A stretch of DNA of 64,000 nt from Roseovarius nubinhibens ISM (GTDB lineage Bacteria > Pseudomonadota > Alphaproteobacteria > Rhodobacterales > Rhodobacteraceae): NCBI RefSeq assembly GCF_000152625.1, contig NZ_CH724156.1:1737466-1801465 (forward strand), given 5' to 3'. This document shows positions 1 through 8,357 of the stretch, one piece after another. The position numbers and the translations under genes are program-made. Positions within the stretch are counted from its first letter, which is position 1. Each line of letters begins with the position of its first letter. The notes beneath the pieces are model-generated. The model saw nothing but the letters and a program-made list of their open reading frames with translations, did no database searches and was not told the origin of the DNA.

Positions 1-1799
1 CCGAGGCCGATGCGATCAACCTCGTCCCCGATCACCTGCGCGGTCTCGACCGGTTCGAGGCCCGCGCCAAGGTGGTCGAGGAAATCACCGCCGAAGGTCT
101 CGCCGTGATGACGACCGAGACCCGCACCGACGAGGACGGCAACGCGCAGGAGGTGGCCGTGCCGCTGGTCGAGAACAAGCCGATCATGCAGCCCTTCGGC
201 GACCGCTCCAAAGTGGTGATCGAGCCGATGCTCACCGACCAATGGTTCGTCGATGCCGAGAAAATCGTCGGCCCCGCCCTCGATGCGGTGCGCGATGGCA
301 CGGTGAAGATCCTGCCCGAGAGCGGCGAAAAGACCTATTACCACTGGCTCGAGAACATCGAGCCTTGGTGCATCTCGCGTCAGCTCTGGTGGGGCCATCA
401 GATCCCGGTGTGGTTCGACGAGGAGGGCCACCAATATTGCGCCCCGACCGAGGCCGAGGCACAGGCACAGGCGGGCGAAGGCGTCACGCTCACCCGCGAT
501 CCCGACGTGCTCGACACCTGGTTCTCATCCGGTCTGTGGCCCATCGGCACGCTCGGCTGGCCCGAGGAGACCGAGGAATACAAACGCTATTTCCCGACCT
601 CGACCCTGGTCACCGGTCAGGACATTCTCTTCTTCTGGGTCGCCCGGATGATGATGATGCAACTCGCCGTCGTCGATCAGGTGCCCTTTGACACCGTCTA
701 CCTGCACGGGCTCGTCCGCGACGCCAAGGGCAAGAAGATGTCGAAATCCACCGGCAACGTCATCGATCCGCTCGAGATCATCGACGAATACGGGGCCGAC
801 GCGCTGCGCTTTACCAATGCCGCCATGGCCTCGCTCGGCGGCGTGCTGAAACTCGATATGCAGCGCATCGCCGGCTATCGCAATTTCGGCACCAAGCTCT
901 GGAACGCCGCCCGCTTTGCCGAGATGAACGGCGCCACCGGCAGCGATGGCCAGATCCCCACACCCGAGGCCACGGTCAACCGCTGGATCATCGGCGAAAC
1001 CGCCAAGGTCCGGCAGGTGGTGGACGAGGCGCTCGAAACCTTCCGTTTCAACGACGCGGCACAGGCGCTCTATGGCTTTGTCTGGGGCAAGGTCTGCGAC
1101 TGGTATGTCGAGTTCTCGAAACCGCTGCTGCTCGATGGCGATGACGCCACCAAGGCGGAAACCCAGGCGACCATGGCCTGGGTCATCGACCAATGTCTGA
1201 TCCTGCTGCACCCGATCATGCCCTTCATCACCGAAGAGCTCTGGGGCACTTTGGGCCGCCGCGACACGATGCTCGCCCATGCCGATTGGCCGACATACGG
1301 GGCCGAGTTCGTCGATCCCGCCGCCGACCGCGAAATGAACTGGGTGATCTCGCTTGTCGAGGCGGTCCGCTCGGCCCGCGCCCAGATGCATGTGCCCGCC
1401 GGTGCCAAAATCCCGATGGTGGTGACCACGCTCGACGCCGCCGGTCAGACCGCCTGGGACAGCAACGAGACGATGATCAAACGCCTGACCCGGGTCGAGA
1501 GCCTCGATAAGGTTGCAAGCTTCCCCAAAGGCTCGATCACCGTCGCCGTCGAAGGCGGCAGCTTTGGCCTGCCGCTCGCCGATATCATCGACATCGACGC
1601 CGAAAAGGCCCGTCTCGAAAAGACACTGGGCAAGCTCGCCAAGGAACTCGGGGGCCTGCGCGGACGGCTCAACAACCCGAAATTCGTGGCCAGCGCCCCG
1701 GATGAGGTGGTCGAAGAGGCCCGCGACAATCTCGCCCTGCGCGAAGAGGAAGAGACCAAGCTCAAAGAAGCGCTGGCCCGGCTCTCCGAGGTCGACTGA
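1..1799 (+). CDS. valS: Valyl-tRNA synthetase, 3' part (5' end outside window)
   Basis: Charges tRNA-Val with valine in the cytosol. The reading frame is already open at base 3, so only the C-terminal ~598 residues are present. Visible parts are the end of the catalytic Rossmann domain, the class I KMSKS signature ([11 protein letters not shown], around bases 730-760) that binds ATP, the anticodon-binding helical domain (roughly 970-1400), and a Lys/Glu-rich C-terminal coiled coil (about 1590-1790) typical of ValRS that clamps the tRNA elbow. The tail length and motif order fit bacterial ValRS. It ends at a TGA at 1797-1799, followed by a 125-base gap before the next gene on the same strand. 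Confidence 0.97.
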   Translation, partial: EADAINLVPDHLRGLDRFEARAKVVEEITAEGLAVMTTETRTDEDGNAQEVAVPLVENKPIMQPFGDRSKVVIEPMLTDQWFVDAEKIVGPALDAVRDGTVKILPESGEKTYYHWLENIEPWCISRQLWWGHQIPVWFDEEGHQYCAPTEAEAQAQAGEGVTLTRDPDVLDTWFSSGLWPIGTLGWPEETEEYKRYFPTSTLVTGQDILFFWVARMMMMQLAVVDQVPFDTVYLHGLVRDAKGKKMSKSTGNVIDPLEIIDEYGADALRFTNAAMASLGGVLKLDMQRIAGYRNFGTKLWNAARFAEMNGATGSDGQIPTPEATVNRWIIGETAKVRQVVDEALETFRFNDAAQALYGFVWGKVCDWYVEFSKPLLLDGDDATKAETQATMAWVIDQCLILLHPIMPFITEELWGTLGRRDTMLAHADWPTYGAEFVDPAADREMNWVISLVEAVRSARAQMHVPAGAKIPMVVTTLDAAGQTAWDSNETMIKRLTRVESLDKVASFPKGSITVAVEGGSFGLPLADIIDIDAEKARLEKTLGKLAKELGGLRGRLNNPKFVASAPDEVVEEARDNLALREEEETKLKEALARLSEVD

Positions 1800-1867
1800 C
1801 CTTCGGGGCGACCTGCGGCGCGGCGTTCCTGGGCAGGCGGGCTGACAGGGCTGGCCTTGGGCGGCGA

Positions 1868-1887
1868 ATGGCGGTTAACTCCGCCAT
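1868..1887. repeat. Inverted repeat upstream of the HpcH/HpaI aldolase gene
   Basis: Perfect 7-bp arms, ATGGCGG at 1868-1874 and CCGCCAT at 1881-1887, with spacer TTAACT. It lies 25 bases before the ribosome binding site of the downstream gene. It could be an operator or an mRNA hairpin. No T-tract follows, so it is not a classical terminator for valS. Confidence 0.4.
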
Positions 1888-1924
1888 AGCCGCCCGCGCC
1901 CACCGCATTCCAAGGAGCCGCCCG

Positions 1925-2698
1925 ATGCCCGCGCCCACCAACACCTTCAAATCCGCCCTCGCCTCGGGCGATCTGCTGCTCGGCTGCTGGGCAGGGTTCG
2001 CCGATCCCTACGCCACCGAAGTGCTCGCCACCGCGGGCTATGACTGGCTGGTGATCGACGGCGAACACGCCCCCAACGACCTGCGCAGCATCTCGGCCCA
2101 GCTCGCCGTGCTGCGCGGCCAGCACAGCCACCCGGTGGTGCGCCTGCCGATGGGCGAGCCCTGGCTCATCAAACAGGTGCTCGACGCAGGCGCTCAGACC
2201 CTGCTCATCCCGATGGTCGAAAGCGCGGAGGAGGCCCGCGATCTGGTCCGCGCCATGCGCTACCCGCCCGATGGCATCCGGGGCTCTGGCGCGGCACTCG
2301 CCCGCGCCTCGCACTTCGCCGACATCCCCGATTACATCGCCACCGCCAATGATCAGATGTGCCTTCTGGTACAGGTCGAAACCCGCGCCGGCATCGACGC
2401 GCTGGACGAGATCCTCGCGGTGGACGGCGTCGATGGCGTCTTTATCGGCCCCTCGGACCTTGCCGCCGACATGGGCCATATGGGCGACGCCTCGCAAGCG
2501 GACGTGGCCGAGACCATCGAGGACGCGCTCGCCCGTATCCGCACCGCAGGCCGCGCCGCCGGCATCCTCGCCCTCGACGACGCAACCATCCGCCGCTACC
2601 GCGACTGGGGCGCAAACTTCCTCGCCGTCGGCATCGACGTGGTGATGCTGGCCCAAACGGCACGGCAGACGCTTGCCAAATGGCGCACCGATGACTGA
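1925..2698 (+). CDS. HpcH/HpaI family class II aldolase
   Basis: Predicted metal-dependent pyruvate aldolase of the 2-keto-3-deoxy acid / 4-hydroxy-2-oxoheptanedioate aldolase family, 257 residues, the usual length. The DGEH motif around residue 45 carries the catalytic histidine. VQVETRAGI (about 143-151) and FIGPSDLAADMG (about 173-184) supply metal-binding Glu/Asp and the substrate loop. ATG 1925 was chosen because AAGGAG lies at 1912-1917; an upstream in-frame start at 1868 has no such site. Its last 8 bases overlap the start of the glucokinase gene, so the two are probably co-translated. That pairing suggests cleavage of a sugar-acid-derived 2-keto-3-deoxy compound feeding glycolytic intermediates, but the exact substrate cannot be read from sequence. 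Confidence 0.9.
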   Translation: MPAPTNTFKSALASGDLLLGCWAGFADPYATEVLATAGYDWLVIDGEHAPNDLRSISAQLAVLRGQHSHPVVRLPMGEPWLIKQVLDAGAQTLLIPMVESAEEARDLVRAMRYPPDGIRGSGAALARASHFADIPDYIATANDQMCLLVQVETRAGIDALDEILAVDGVDGVFIGPSDLAADMGHMGDASQADVAETIEDALARIRTAGRAAGILALDDATIRRYRDWGANFLAVGIDVVMLAQTARQTLAKWRTDD

Positions 2699-3605
2699 GA
2701 CATGGCTCGTGGCCGATGTGGGCGGCACCAACAGCCGCCTCGGCCTCGCCACGCATGACGGGCTCTTGGCGGGCAGCAGCGCCAGCTTTGCCAATGACGC
2801 CTACCCGGAATTCGACCGGCTCGTCGCCGAATATCTGGCCGGGCAAGGGGCCGAGATCACCGCGCTCTGCGCCGGGGTCGCAGGCCCGGTGCGCGCGGGC
2901 CGCGCCCAGCTCACCAACCGCGACTGGCAGATCGACGCGGACCGCCTGGCCCAAACCACCGGCGCCACCCGCGTCACCCTGATCAACGACCTGCAGGCCC
3001 AGGGCTACGCGCTCGACGATCTCGACGCGGCCCGGCTCACGCCAATCTGGCAGGCCACCCCGCCACCGCCCCGCGCCACCCGCATGGTGCTGGGGCTCGG
3101 CACCGGCTGCAACATCGCCGTCACCCATGATCTGGGCTCCCGCCTCTTCGTCCCCCCCGCCGAGGCCGGCCATTCCCGCCTGCCGCATCTAGAAGACCTT
3201 GCCCCCGCCATGGCCCGGCTCGAGATGGATCACCTGCCGGTCGAGGCCTTCCTCTCCGGCCCGGGCCTCTCCCGCCTCCACAAGGCGCTGCATGACCAAG
3301 ACGCCAGTCCCGCAGAGATCCTCACCGGCCACAGCCCCGCCCAGCGCGACACGCGCGCCGCCGCCACCACGCTCCTCGGTCAGGTCTTGGGAAATTTCGC
3401 CACGATCCACCTGCCGATGGGCGGGATCTTCCTCATCGGCGGTCTCGCCCGCGCGCTGCTGCCGCGTCTCGACACCACCGCGCTTCGCGCCAATTTCACC
3501 CAAAAAGGCCCCTACCGCGCCATCCTCGAGGACATCCCGCTCTGGCTCATCACCGATGACGACGCCGCCCTGCGCGGCTGCGCCCGGCTCCTGCGTCAGG
3601 GCTAG
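2691..3605 (+). CDS. glk: Glucokinase
   Basis: ATP-dependent phosphorylation of glucose to glucose-6-phosphate, feeding the Entner-Doudoroff route used by this group. It is 304 residues, ROK-unrelated bacterial Glk family. Motifs are the phosphate-1 loop VADVGGTNSRLG (7-18), the sugar-binding LTNRDW and LINDLQAQGYAL segments, the GLGTGCNIA adenosine loop and EAGHSRL. The ATG lies inside the end of the aldolase gene (8-base overlap), which indicates translational coupling. The convergent MFS gene ends 49 bases downstream. Confidence 0.92.
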   Translation: MTETWLVADVGGTNSRLGLATHDGLLAGSSASFANDAYPEFDRLVAEYLAGQGAEITALCAGVAGPVRAGRAQLTNRDWQIDADRLAQTTGATRVTLINDLQAQGYALDDLDAARLTPIWQATPPPPRATRMVLGLGTGCNIAVTHDLGSRLFVPPAEAGHSRLPHLEDLAPAMARLEMDHLPVEAFLSGPGLSRLHKALHDQDASPAEILTGHSPAQRDTRAAATTLLGQVLGNFATIHLPMGGIFLIGGLARALLPRLDTTALRANFTQKGPYRAILEDIPLWLITDDDAALRGCARLLRQG

Positions 3606-3654
3606 CGCCTCTTTCTGGTGTCAAATACCCAAAGCCACCGCCGCGCCTCGGCGC

Positions 3655-4887
3655 TCAGGCCGCGACCGGCGCGCGGTCTTCGCGGATCGGCAGATGCACG
3701 ATGGCGCTGAACGCGCCGATGCCGACCCCGATCCACCAGACCATCGTGTAATCGCCATAGATGTCATACATCCGCCCGCCGAGCCACACGCCCATGAAAC
3801 TGCCAAGCTGGTGCGAGAAAAAGATGATCCCATAGAGCGTGCCCATATAGCGCAGCCCATAGATATGCGCGATGAGCCCGCTGGTCAGCGGCACCGTGGC
3901 CAGCCACAAGGACCCCATCGCCACCGAGAAAATCAGAACCGAAGCCGGCGTGATCGGCATCAGAATAAACGCCGCCGCCACAATCGTCCGCCCGGTATAG
4001 ATCGCCGCCAGCAGGTATTTCTTCGAATAGCGCTTGCCGAGATAGCCCGCCGTCAACGTGCCCGCGATATTGGCGAGCCCAATGAGGCTCACCGCCACCG
4101 CGCCCAGCGCCGAGGTGGTGGTGATCCCCAGCCCATGCAGCACCCCACCCGGCAGGATCGGCCCGCAGAGCTCGGTCACGAAGGCCGGGAAATGCGCCGT
4201 GATGAACGCCAGTTGATAGCCGCAAGAGAAAAACCCGAGGAAAATGAGCGTATAGCTCGGATCGCGAAACGCCCGCTTGAGGATCGCCCCCATGCTCTCT
4301 TCGAGCTCGGCCCGGTTCACCGGCTCCGGCGCGCGCATCATCGGCAACACCATGAGCGTGGCGAGGATCGTCACCGCAAAGACCACGAACACCGCCTGCC
4401 AGCTCATCATCCCGAGGAGATATTCCGCCATCGGCGCGCCGAACACCTGTCCCGCCGACCCCGCCGCCGTGGCAATGGCGAGGCTCATCGACCGGTTTTC
4501 GTCGCTGCTCGCCCGGCCCACCACCGCGAGGATGACGCCAAAGCCGGTGCCCGCGATGCCAAAGCCTACGAGGATCTCATAGAGCTGATGCGCCTCCGGC
4601 GTCACCGCAAAGGACGACAGCACAAGCCCCGCCGCATAGGTGAGCGCCCCGAGGATGATCGCCTTGCGGTCGCCGATCTTCTCGGCCAGCGCGCCGAATA
4701 TGGGCTGCCCGATGCCCCAGGCGAGGTTCTGAATGGCAATGGCAAGGCTGAACTCGGCGCGGAGCCAGCCGAACTCTTCCGCAATCGGGATCTGGAACAC
4801 GCCGAACGACGCCCGAATGGCAAAGGACATGACGATGATCACACAGCCTGCGATCAGAACGGGGGTAAACAGCGGGGTTTTGGTCAC
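3655..4887 (-). CDS. MFS transporter, monocarboxylate/oxalate-formate antiporter-like
   Basis: A 12-helix major facilitator of about 410 residues. The loop after helix 2 carries ALAEKIGDRKAI, matching the MFS G-x-x-x-D-R-[KR] signature, and a long charged central loop follows helix 6. Overall character (ASFGVFQIPIAEEFGW near the N-terminus) resembles the monocarboxylate porter branch. The annotated start is GTG 4887 because GGAG sits 7 bases upstream; a second GTG nine codons earlier has no ribosome binding site. It is convergent with glk and downstream of a LysR gene on the same strand. Substrate not determinable; an organic acid is the best guess. Confidence 0.88.
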   Translation of the reverse strand: MTKTPLFTPVLIAGCVIIVMSFAIRASFGVFQIPIAEEFGWLRAEFSLAIAIQNLAWGIGQPIFGALAEKIGDRKAIILGALTYAAGLVLSSFAVTPEAHQLYEILVGFGIAGTGFGVILAVVGRASSDENRSMSLAIATAAGSAGQVFGAPMAEYLLGMMSWQAVFVVFAVTILATLMVLPMMRAPEPVNRAELEESMGAILKRAFRDPSYTLIFLGFFSCGYQLAFITAHFPAFVTELCGPILPGGVLHGLGITTTSALGAVAVSLIGLANIAGTLTAGYLGKRYSKKYLLAAIYTGRTIVAAAFILMPITPASVLIFSVAMGSLWLATVPLTSGLIAHIYGLRYMGTLYGIIFFSHQLGSFMGVWLGGRMYDIYGDYTMVWWIGVGIGAFSAIVHLPIREDRAPVAA

Positions 4888-4986
4888 GGGCCGGCTCCGG
4901 TAATGCCGCGCCACTCTAGGCCCGCGGCGAGGCGCGTCAATTCCGCATTTGTGATGGGTACAATCACCTCTCGTGACGGCCCCGGC

Positions 4987-5880
4987 TCACACCGCCGCCC
5001 GCAGCGCCGCGATGAGCCGGGTCAGATCCGCGCGTTTCGGCCCGCCCGCATGACCAAGGATCAGCGCCGCGTCGCTCGCCACCTCCGGCAGGCCGAGCGT
5101 CACCAGTTCGTCGCGCGCCAGCATCCCGGCGATGAGCACCCGATGCCCCAAAAGCACCCCCGCCCCATGCCGCGCCTCCTCTGCCGCCAGCGCATAGAGC
5201 GAATAGCGCGGCCCGGCCCCGGCCTCCGGCAGCGCCACCCCGGCGGCCTCGGCCCAGCCCGCCCAATCACCCTCCCAGCTCGCATCATGCAGCCGCGTCG
5301 CCCGCGCCAGATCCGCCGCGCCGCCGATCCCCTCGGCCAGCACAGGCGCCGCCACCGGCACAAGACTGTCACGCGCCAGAACCTCCTGCCGCGCCGCCTC
5401 CTGCGGGTCATCACTGACCGCGCCGATGAACAGGCTGAGATCAAAGAGCTCGCGGCGCAGGTTCGGCGGCGTCTCGAGCGCCGTCACCGAAAGACGCACC
5501 CCCGGCACCGCCGCCCGCAACGCCGCCATCCGTGGCAAGAGCCAGAGCTGCGCCACGCTCGGCAGCGCCGCAATGCTGATCACCGGCTCGGGCCGCAGCC
5601 CCTGCAGCTCGCGCACCGCCTCGCCCATCGCGTCAAAGGCCCGGGCAAACCGAGGCGCCAGCGCCGCCCCCTCTGGCGTGAGCCGCACGCCCTGCGCCCG
5701 CCGCTCAAAGAGCGCCACCCCGGCCCAATCCTCCAAGGCCCGGATATGCTGCGACACCGCCCCCGGCGTCACGCTGAGCTCTTCCGCCGCCAGCGCAAAC
5801 CCCCCGAGCCGCGCCGCCGCTTCAAAAGCCCGCAGCGCGTTGAGAGGAGGCCCCTTGGGGCGAGGAGGCGAGACGGACAT
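4987..5880 (-). CDS. LysR-family transcriptional regulator (GcvA-like)
   Basis: A DNA-binding activator/repressor of 297 residues. The N-terminal winged HTH covers about residues 14-73, with TPGAVSQHIRALEDWAG as the recognition helix region and VRLTPEG at its end. A periplasmic-binding-protein-like effector domain fills the rest. It is divergent from the SHMT-like gene at 5980, with 99 bases between the two starts. By the usual LysR arrangement it probably regulates that neighbour and itself. Two overlapping inverted repeats lie directly in front of its ATG. Confidence 0.92.
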   Translation of the reverse strand: MSVSPPRPKGPPLNALRAFEAAARLGGFALAAEELSVTPGAVSQHIRALEDWAGVALFERRAQGVRLTPEGAALAPRFARAFDAMGEAVRELQGLRPEPVISIAALPSVAQLWLLPRMAALRAAVPGVRLSVTALETPPNLRRELFDLSLFIGAVSDDPQEAARQEVLARDSLVPVAAPVLAEGIGGAADLARATRLHDASWEGDWAGWAEAAGVALPEAGAGPRYSLYALAAEEARHGAGVLLGHRVLIAGMLARDELVTLGLPEVASDAALILGHAGGPKRADLTRLIAALRAAV

Positions 5881-5890
5881 GAGTTAGGCC

Positions 5891-5913
5891 CAGTTTTTCT
5901 AAACTGAGAAAAA
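5891..5913. promoter_or_regulatory. Candidate LysR operator (overlapping inverted repeats)
   Basis: CAGTTT-N4-AAACTG at 5891-5906 overlaps TTTTTCT (5894-5900)-N6-AGAAAAA (5907-5913). Both are perfect dyads, and the second fits the T-N11-A rule for LysR sites. They lie 11-33 bases before the LysR ATG (5880) and 67-89 bases before the divergent SHMT-like ATG, a position suited to autorepression plus activation of the divergent gene. Confidence 0.6.
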
Positions 5914-5979
5914 GGTAATCTGATTTGCGCCGCCACGCAAATCCGCGTTTCCTGTCGCAAACCTACAGGAGTATCCGCC

Positions 5980-7299
5980 ATGACCCTCGCCCCCCGCAGC
6001 TGGGTGCCCGAAGCCTCTGACACCCTGGTGCAGCGCCTCGCGGCCCAGACCCAGGCCGCCAACAGCGCCGCGCTGGAAACCCGCATCACCCGGCTCGCCG
6101 AGGACAACCGCCACATCCATGAACGCGATTGTTTCAACCTCAACCCCGCGACCAATGTGATGAACCCCCGCGCCGAGGCGATGCTCGCCTCCGGCATCGG
6201 CTCGCGCCCCTCGCTCGGCTATCCCGGCGACAAATATGAGATGGGGCTCGAGGCCATCGAGGAAATCGAGGTGATCGCCGCGGCGCTCGCCGCCGAAATC
6301 TTTGACGCGCGTCACGCCGAAATCCGCGTGCCCTCCGGCGCCATCGCCAATCTCTATGCCTTCATGGCGACCTGCAAACCGGGCGACACGATCATCGCGC
6401 CCCCGGCCGGGATCGGCGGTCACGTGACCCATCACGACGCGGGCTGCGCCGGGCTCTACGGGCTGCGCGTGCTGCACGCCCCGGTCAATGCCGATGGCTA
6501 TACGGTCGATCTCGACGGGCTGCGCGATCTGGCGCGGCGCGAACGGCCCCGGCTCATCACTCTGGGCGGCAGCCTCAACCTCTTTGAACATCCCGTGCGC
6601 GAGACCCGGCAGATCGCCGATGAGGTCGGCGCGGCTCTGCTCTTTGACGCCGCCCATCAATGCGGCATCATCGCCAGCGGCGCGTGGAAGAACCCGCTCA
6701 ATGAGGGCGCCCATCTGATGACGATGAGCACCTATAAATCCCTCGGCGGTCCCGCCGGCGGCCTGATCGTGAGCAATGATGACGCGCTGATGCAGCGCAT
6801 CGACGCCATCGCCTTTCCGGGCATGACCGCCAATTTCGACGCCGCGAAATCCGCCGCGCTGGCCGTCTCGCTGCTCGACTGGCGCGACTATGGCCGGGCC
6901 TATGGCGCCGCGATGATCGACCTCGCCGCCGCGCTCGCCCGTGCGCTCAATGCCGAGGGCCTGCCGGTCTTTGCTGCCGATCGCGGCATGACCCGCTCGC
7001 ATCAATTCGCCATCGAGGCGGCGGGCTTTGGCGGCGGTCAGGCGGCGTCGAAAACGCTGCGCCGCGCGGGGTTCCTCGCCTGCGGCATCGGCCTGCCGAT
7101 CGATCCGGTGCCGGGGGACATGAACGGGCTGCGCATCGGCACGCCGGAGCTGGTGCGCTGGGGCGTGACGCCTGAGGATGCGCCGATGCTCGCGGGCCAT
7201 ATCGCCGCCGCCCTGACCAAGGGCGACCCCGAGGCGCTCGCCGCCACGGTGGCGACGGAACGGCAGCGCTTCTCGACGCTGAAATTTATCCGCAGCTAA
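5980..7299 (+). CDS. SHMT-fold PLP enzyme, non-canonical active site
   Basis: A fold-type I PLP enzyme clearly related to serine hydroxymethyltransferase, 439 residues. Conserved elements are SGAIANLYAF (119-128), the GGHVTHH histidines (147-152), the PLP-ring aspartate in LFDAAHQCG (D223), the Schiff-base lysine K253 in STYKSLGGPAGG, and the carboxylate-binding arginine in GLRIGTPE. Residues important for folate-dependent hydroxymethyl transfer differ. E. coli Glu57 aligns with L79, Tyr65 with E87, His228 with Y252, and Arg235 with A259. It may therefore act on another amino acid (aldol cleavage, racemisation or alpha-methylserine-type chemistry). It is divergent from its probable LysR regulator. 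The ATG has CAGGAG 8-9 bases upstream. Confidence 0.85.
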   Translation: MTLAPRSWVPEASDTLVQRLAAQTQAANSAALETRITRLAEDNRHIHERDCFNLNPATNVMNPRAEAMLASGIGSRPSLGYPGDKYEMGLEAIEEIEVIAAALAAEIFDARHAEIRVPSGAIANLYAFMATCKPGDTIIAPPAGIGGHVTHHDAGCAGLYGLRVLHAPVNADGYTVDLDGLRDLARRERPRLITLGGSLNLFEHPVRETRQIADEVGAALLFDAAHQCGIIASGAWKNPLNEGAHLMTMSTYKSLGGPAGGLIVSNDDALMQRIDAIAFPGMTANFDAAKSAALAVSLLDWRDYGRAYGAAMIDLAAALARALNAEGLPVFAADRGMTRSHQFAIEAAGFGGGQAASKTLRRAGFLACGIGLPIDPVPGDMNGLRIGTPELVRWGVTPEDAPMLAGHIAAALTKGDPEALAATVATERQRFSTLKFIRS

Positions 7300-7353
7300 G
7301 CCACCGCGCGCCCGCCGCACGATCTCGGCCCCCTCGGCAGGGGGCCAAAGCCT

Positions 7354-7397
7354 CACCGTCGTCATACCGACGCTTTGCCGACGTGTGACCGACGTCG
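7354..7397. repeat. Four-unit 11-bp phased repeat, copy A
   Basis: Four units in exact 11-bp register, starting at 7354, 7365, 7376 and 7387. Their cores are ACCGTCG, TACCGACG, TGCCGACG and GACCGACG. The element lies between two convergent genes and is followed by an AT-containing stretch and a C-run. The same architecture recurs at 24324-24367 and 51541-51584. One repeat per helical turn suggests cooperative protein binding on one DNA face. Confidence 0.8.
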
Positions 7398-7433
7398 GAT
7401 TTCAGCCCCCAGAGTCTGGGTTAACGCCGCAAC

Positions 7434-7472
7434 GAAAAACCCCCGCACAGGACGCCTGTACGGGGGCTTTTC
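7434..7472 (-). terminator. Rho-independent terminator of the D-amino-acid operon
   Basis: Stem CCCCCGCACAGG (7440-7451), loop ACG, CCTGTACGGGGG (7455-7466), with a single mismatch. The A-run at 7435-7439 reads as a U-tract on the minus strand just after the aminotransferase stop. CTTTT on the other side makes it usable in both directions, although the SHMT-like gene is about 130 bases away. Confidence 0.85.
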
Positions 7473-7489
7473 ACATCTCGGATCGCGGA

Positions 7490-8353
7490 TCAGATCGCCT
7501 TTTTCAGGCTCTCTTCGAGGTAAATCTCGCGCAGACGATTGGCCACCGGCCCCGGCACCCCATCGCCCAGCTGCGCGCCATCGATCTCCACCACCGGCAT
7601 CACAAAGGCACTGGCCGAGGTGACAAAGGCCTCATCGGCCTCCTGCGCTTCGGCGATGGTGAAATTGCGCTCTTCCACCTCCATCTGCGCCTCCTTGGCA
7701 CAGCGCAGAACCGCCGCGCGGGTGATCCCGTGCAGGATGTCATTGCTGAGCGCGCGGGTGATGATCTTGCCGTTCTTGACGATATAGGCGTTGTTCGACG
7801 TGCCCTCGGTCACATGACCATCCTCGACGAGCCAGGCATCATCCGCACCGGCCTTCTTGGCCATCATCTTGCCCATCGACGGATAGAGAAGCTGCACGGT
7901 CTTGATGTCGCGACGGCCCCAGCGGACGTCCTCTATCGAGATGATTTTCATACCTTTTTTCGCCGCCGGATTGTCGGCGAGGCCGGGCTTGTTCTGGGTG
8001 AAGAGCACCAAGGTCGGCTCGGTCGTCTCGGGGTCGGGAAAGACGAAATCGCGGTCGCCGGGCGACCCGCGGGTGATCTGCAGATAGATCAGACCGTCTT
8101 CGATCTCATTGACCCGGACCAGCTCGCGGTGGATCTCCAGCAGGTCGTCAAACGCCGCCGGTTTCTTCATGTCGAGCTCGTTGAGCGACCGCTCGAGCCG
8201 CTTGGCGTGACCTTCGAAATCAATGAGCTTGCCGCCCAGCACGCTGGTCACCTCATAGACCCCATCGGCCATCAGGAACCCACGGTCAAAGATCGACACT
8301 TTGGCTTCGGTTTCGGGCAGGTACTCGCCGTTCAGATATACGGTGCGCGTCAT
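7490..8353 (-). CDS. dat: D-amino-acid aminotransferase
   Basis: A fold-type IV PLP aminotransferase of 287 residues, transferring the amino group of D-amino acids to 2-oxoglutarate or making D-glutamate/D-alanine. Motifs are FDRGFLMADGVYEVTS near the N-terminus, the lysine region MGKMMAKKAG (about 141-150), and the phosphate-binding VTEGTSNNAYIV. These match D-alanine/D-amino-acid aminotransferases rather than branched-chain ones. ATG 8353 starts 4 bases after the stop of the upstream racemase gene, so translation is coupled. Its place after dgcN-dgcA indicates a role in D-amino-acid catabolism. Confidence 0.88.
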   Translation of the reverse strand: MTRTVYLNGEYLPETEAKVSIFDRGFLMADGVYEVTSVLGGKLIDFEGHAKRLERSLNELDMKKPAAFDDLLEIHRELVRVNEIEDGLIYLQITRGSPGDRDFVFPDPETTEPTLVLFTQNKPGLADNPAAKKGMKIISIEDVRWGRRDIKTVQLLYPSMGKMMAKKAGADDAWLVEDGHVTEGTSNNAYIVKNGKIITRALSNDILHGITRAAVLRCAKEAQMEVEERNFTIAEAQEADEAFVTSASAFVMPVVEIDGAQLGDGVPGPVANRLREIYLEESLKKAI

Positions 8354-8357
8354 AGGT

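Noticed and set aside
3199-5907. 902-residue open frame on the plus strand across glk, the MFS and LysR genes
   Set aside because: It is extremely Arg/Pro/His-rich, has no recognisable domain and lies opposite or out of frame with genes that show clear family motifs. High GC removes stops from these frames.
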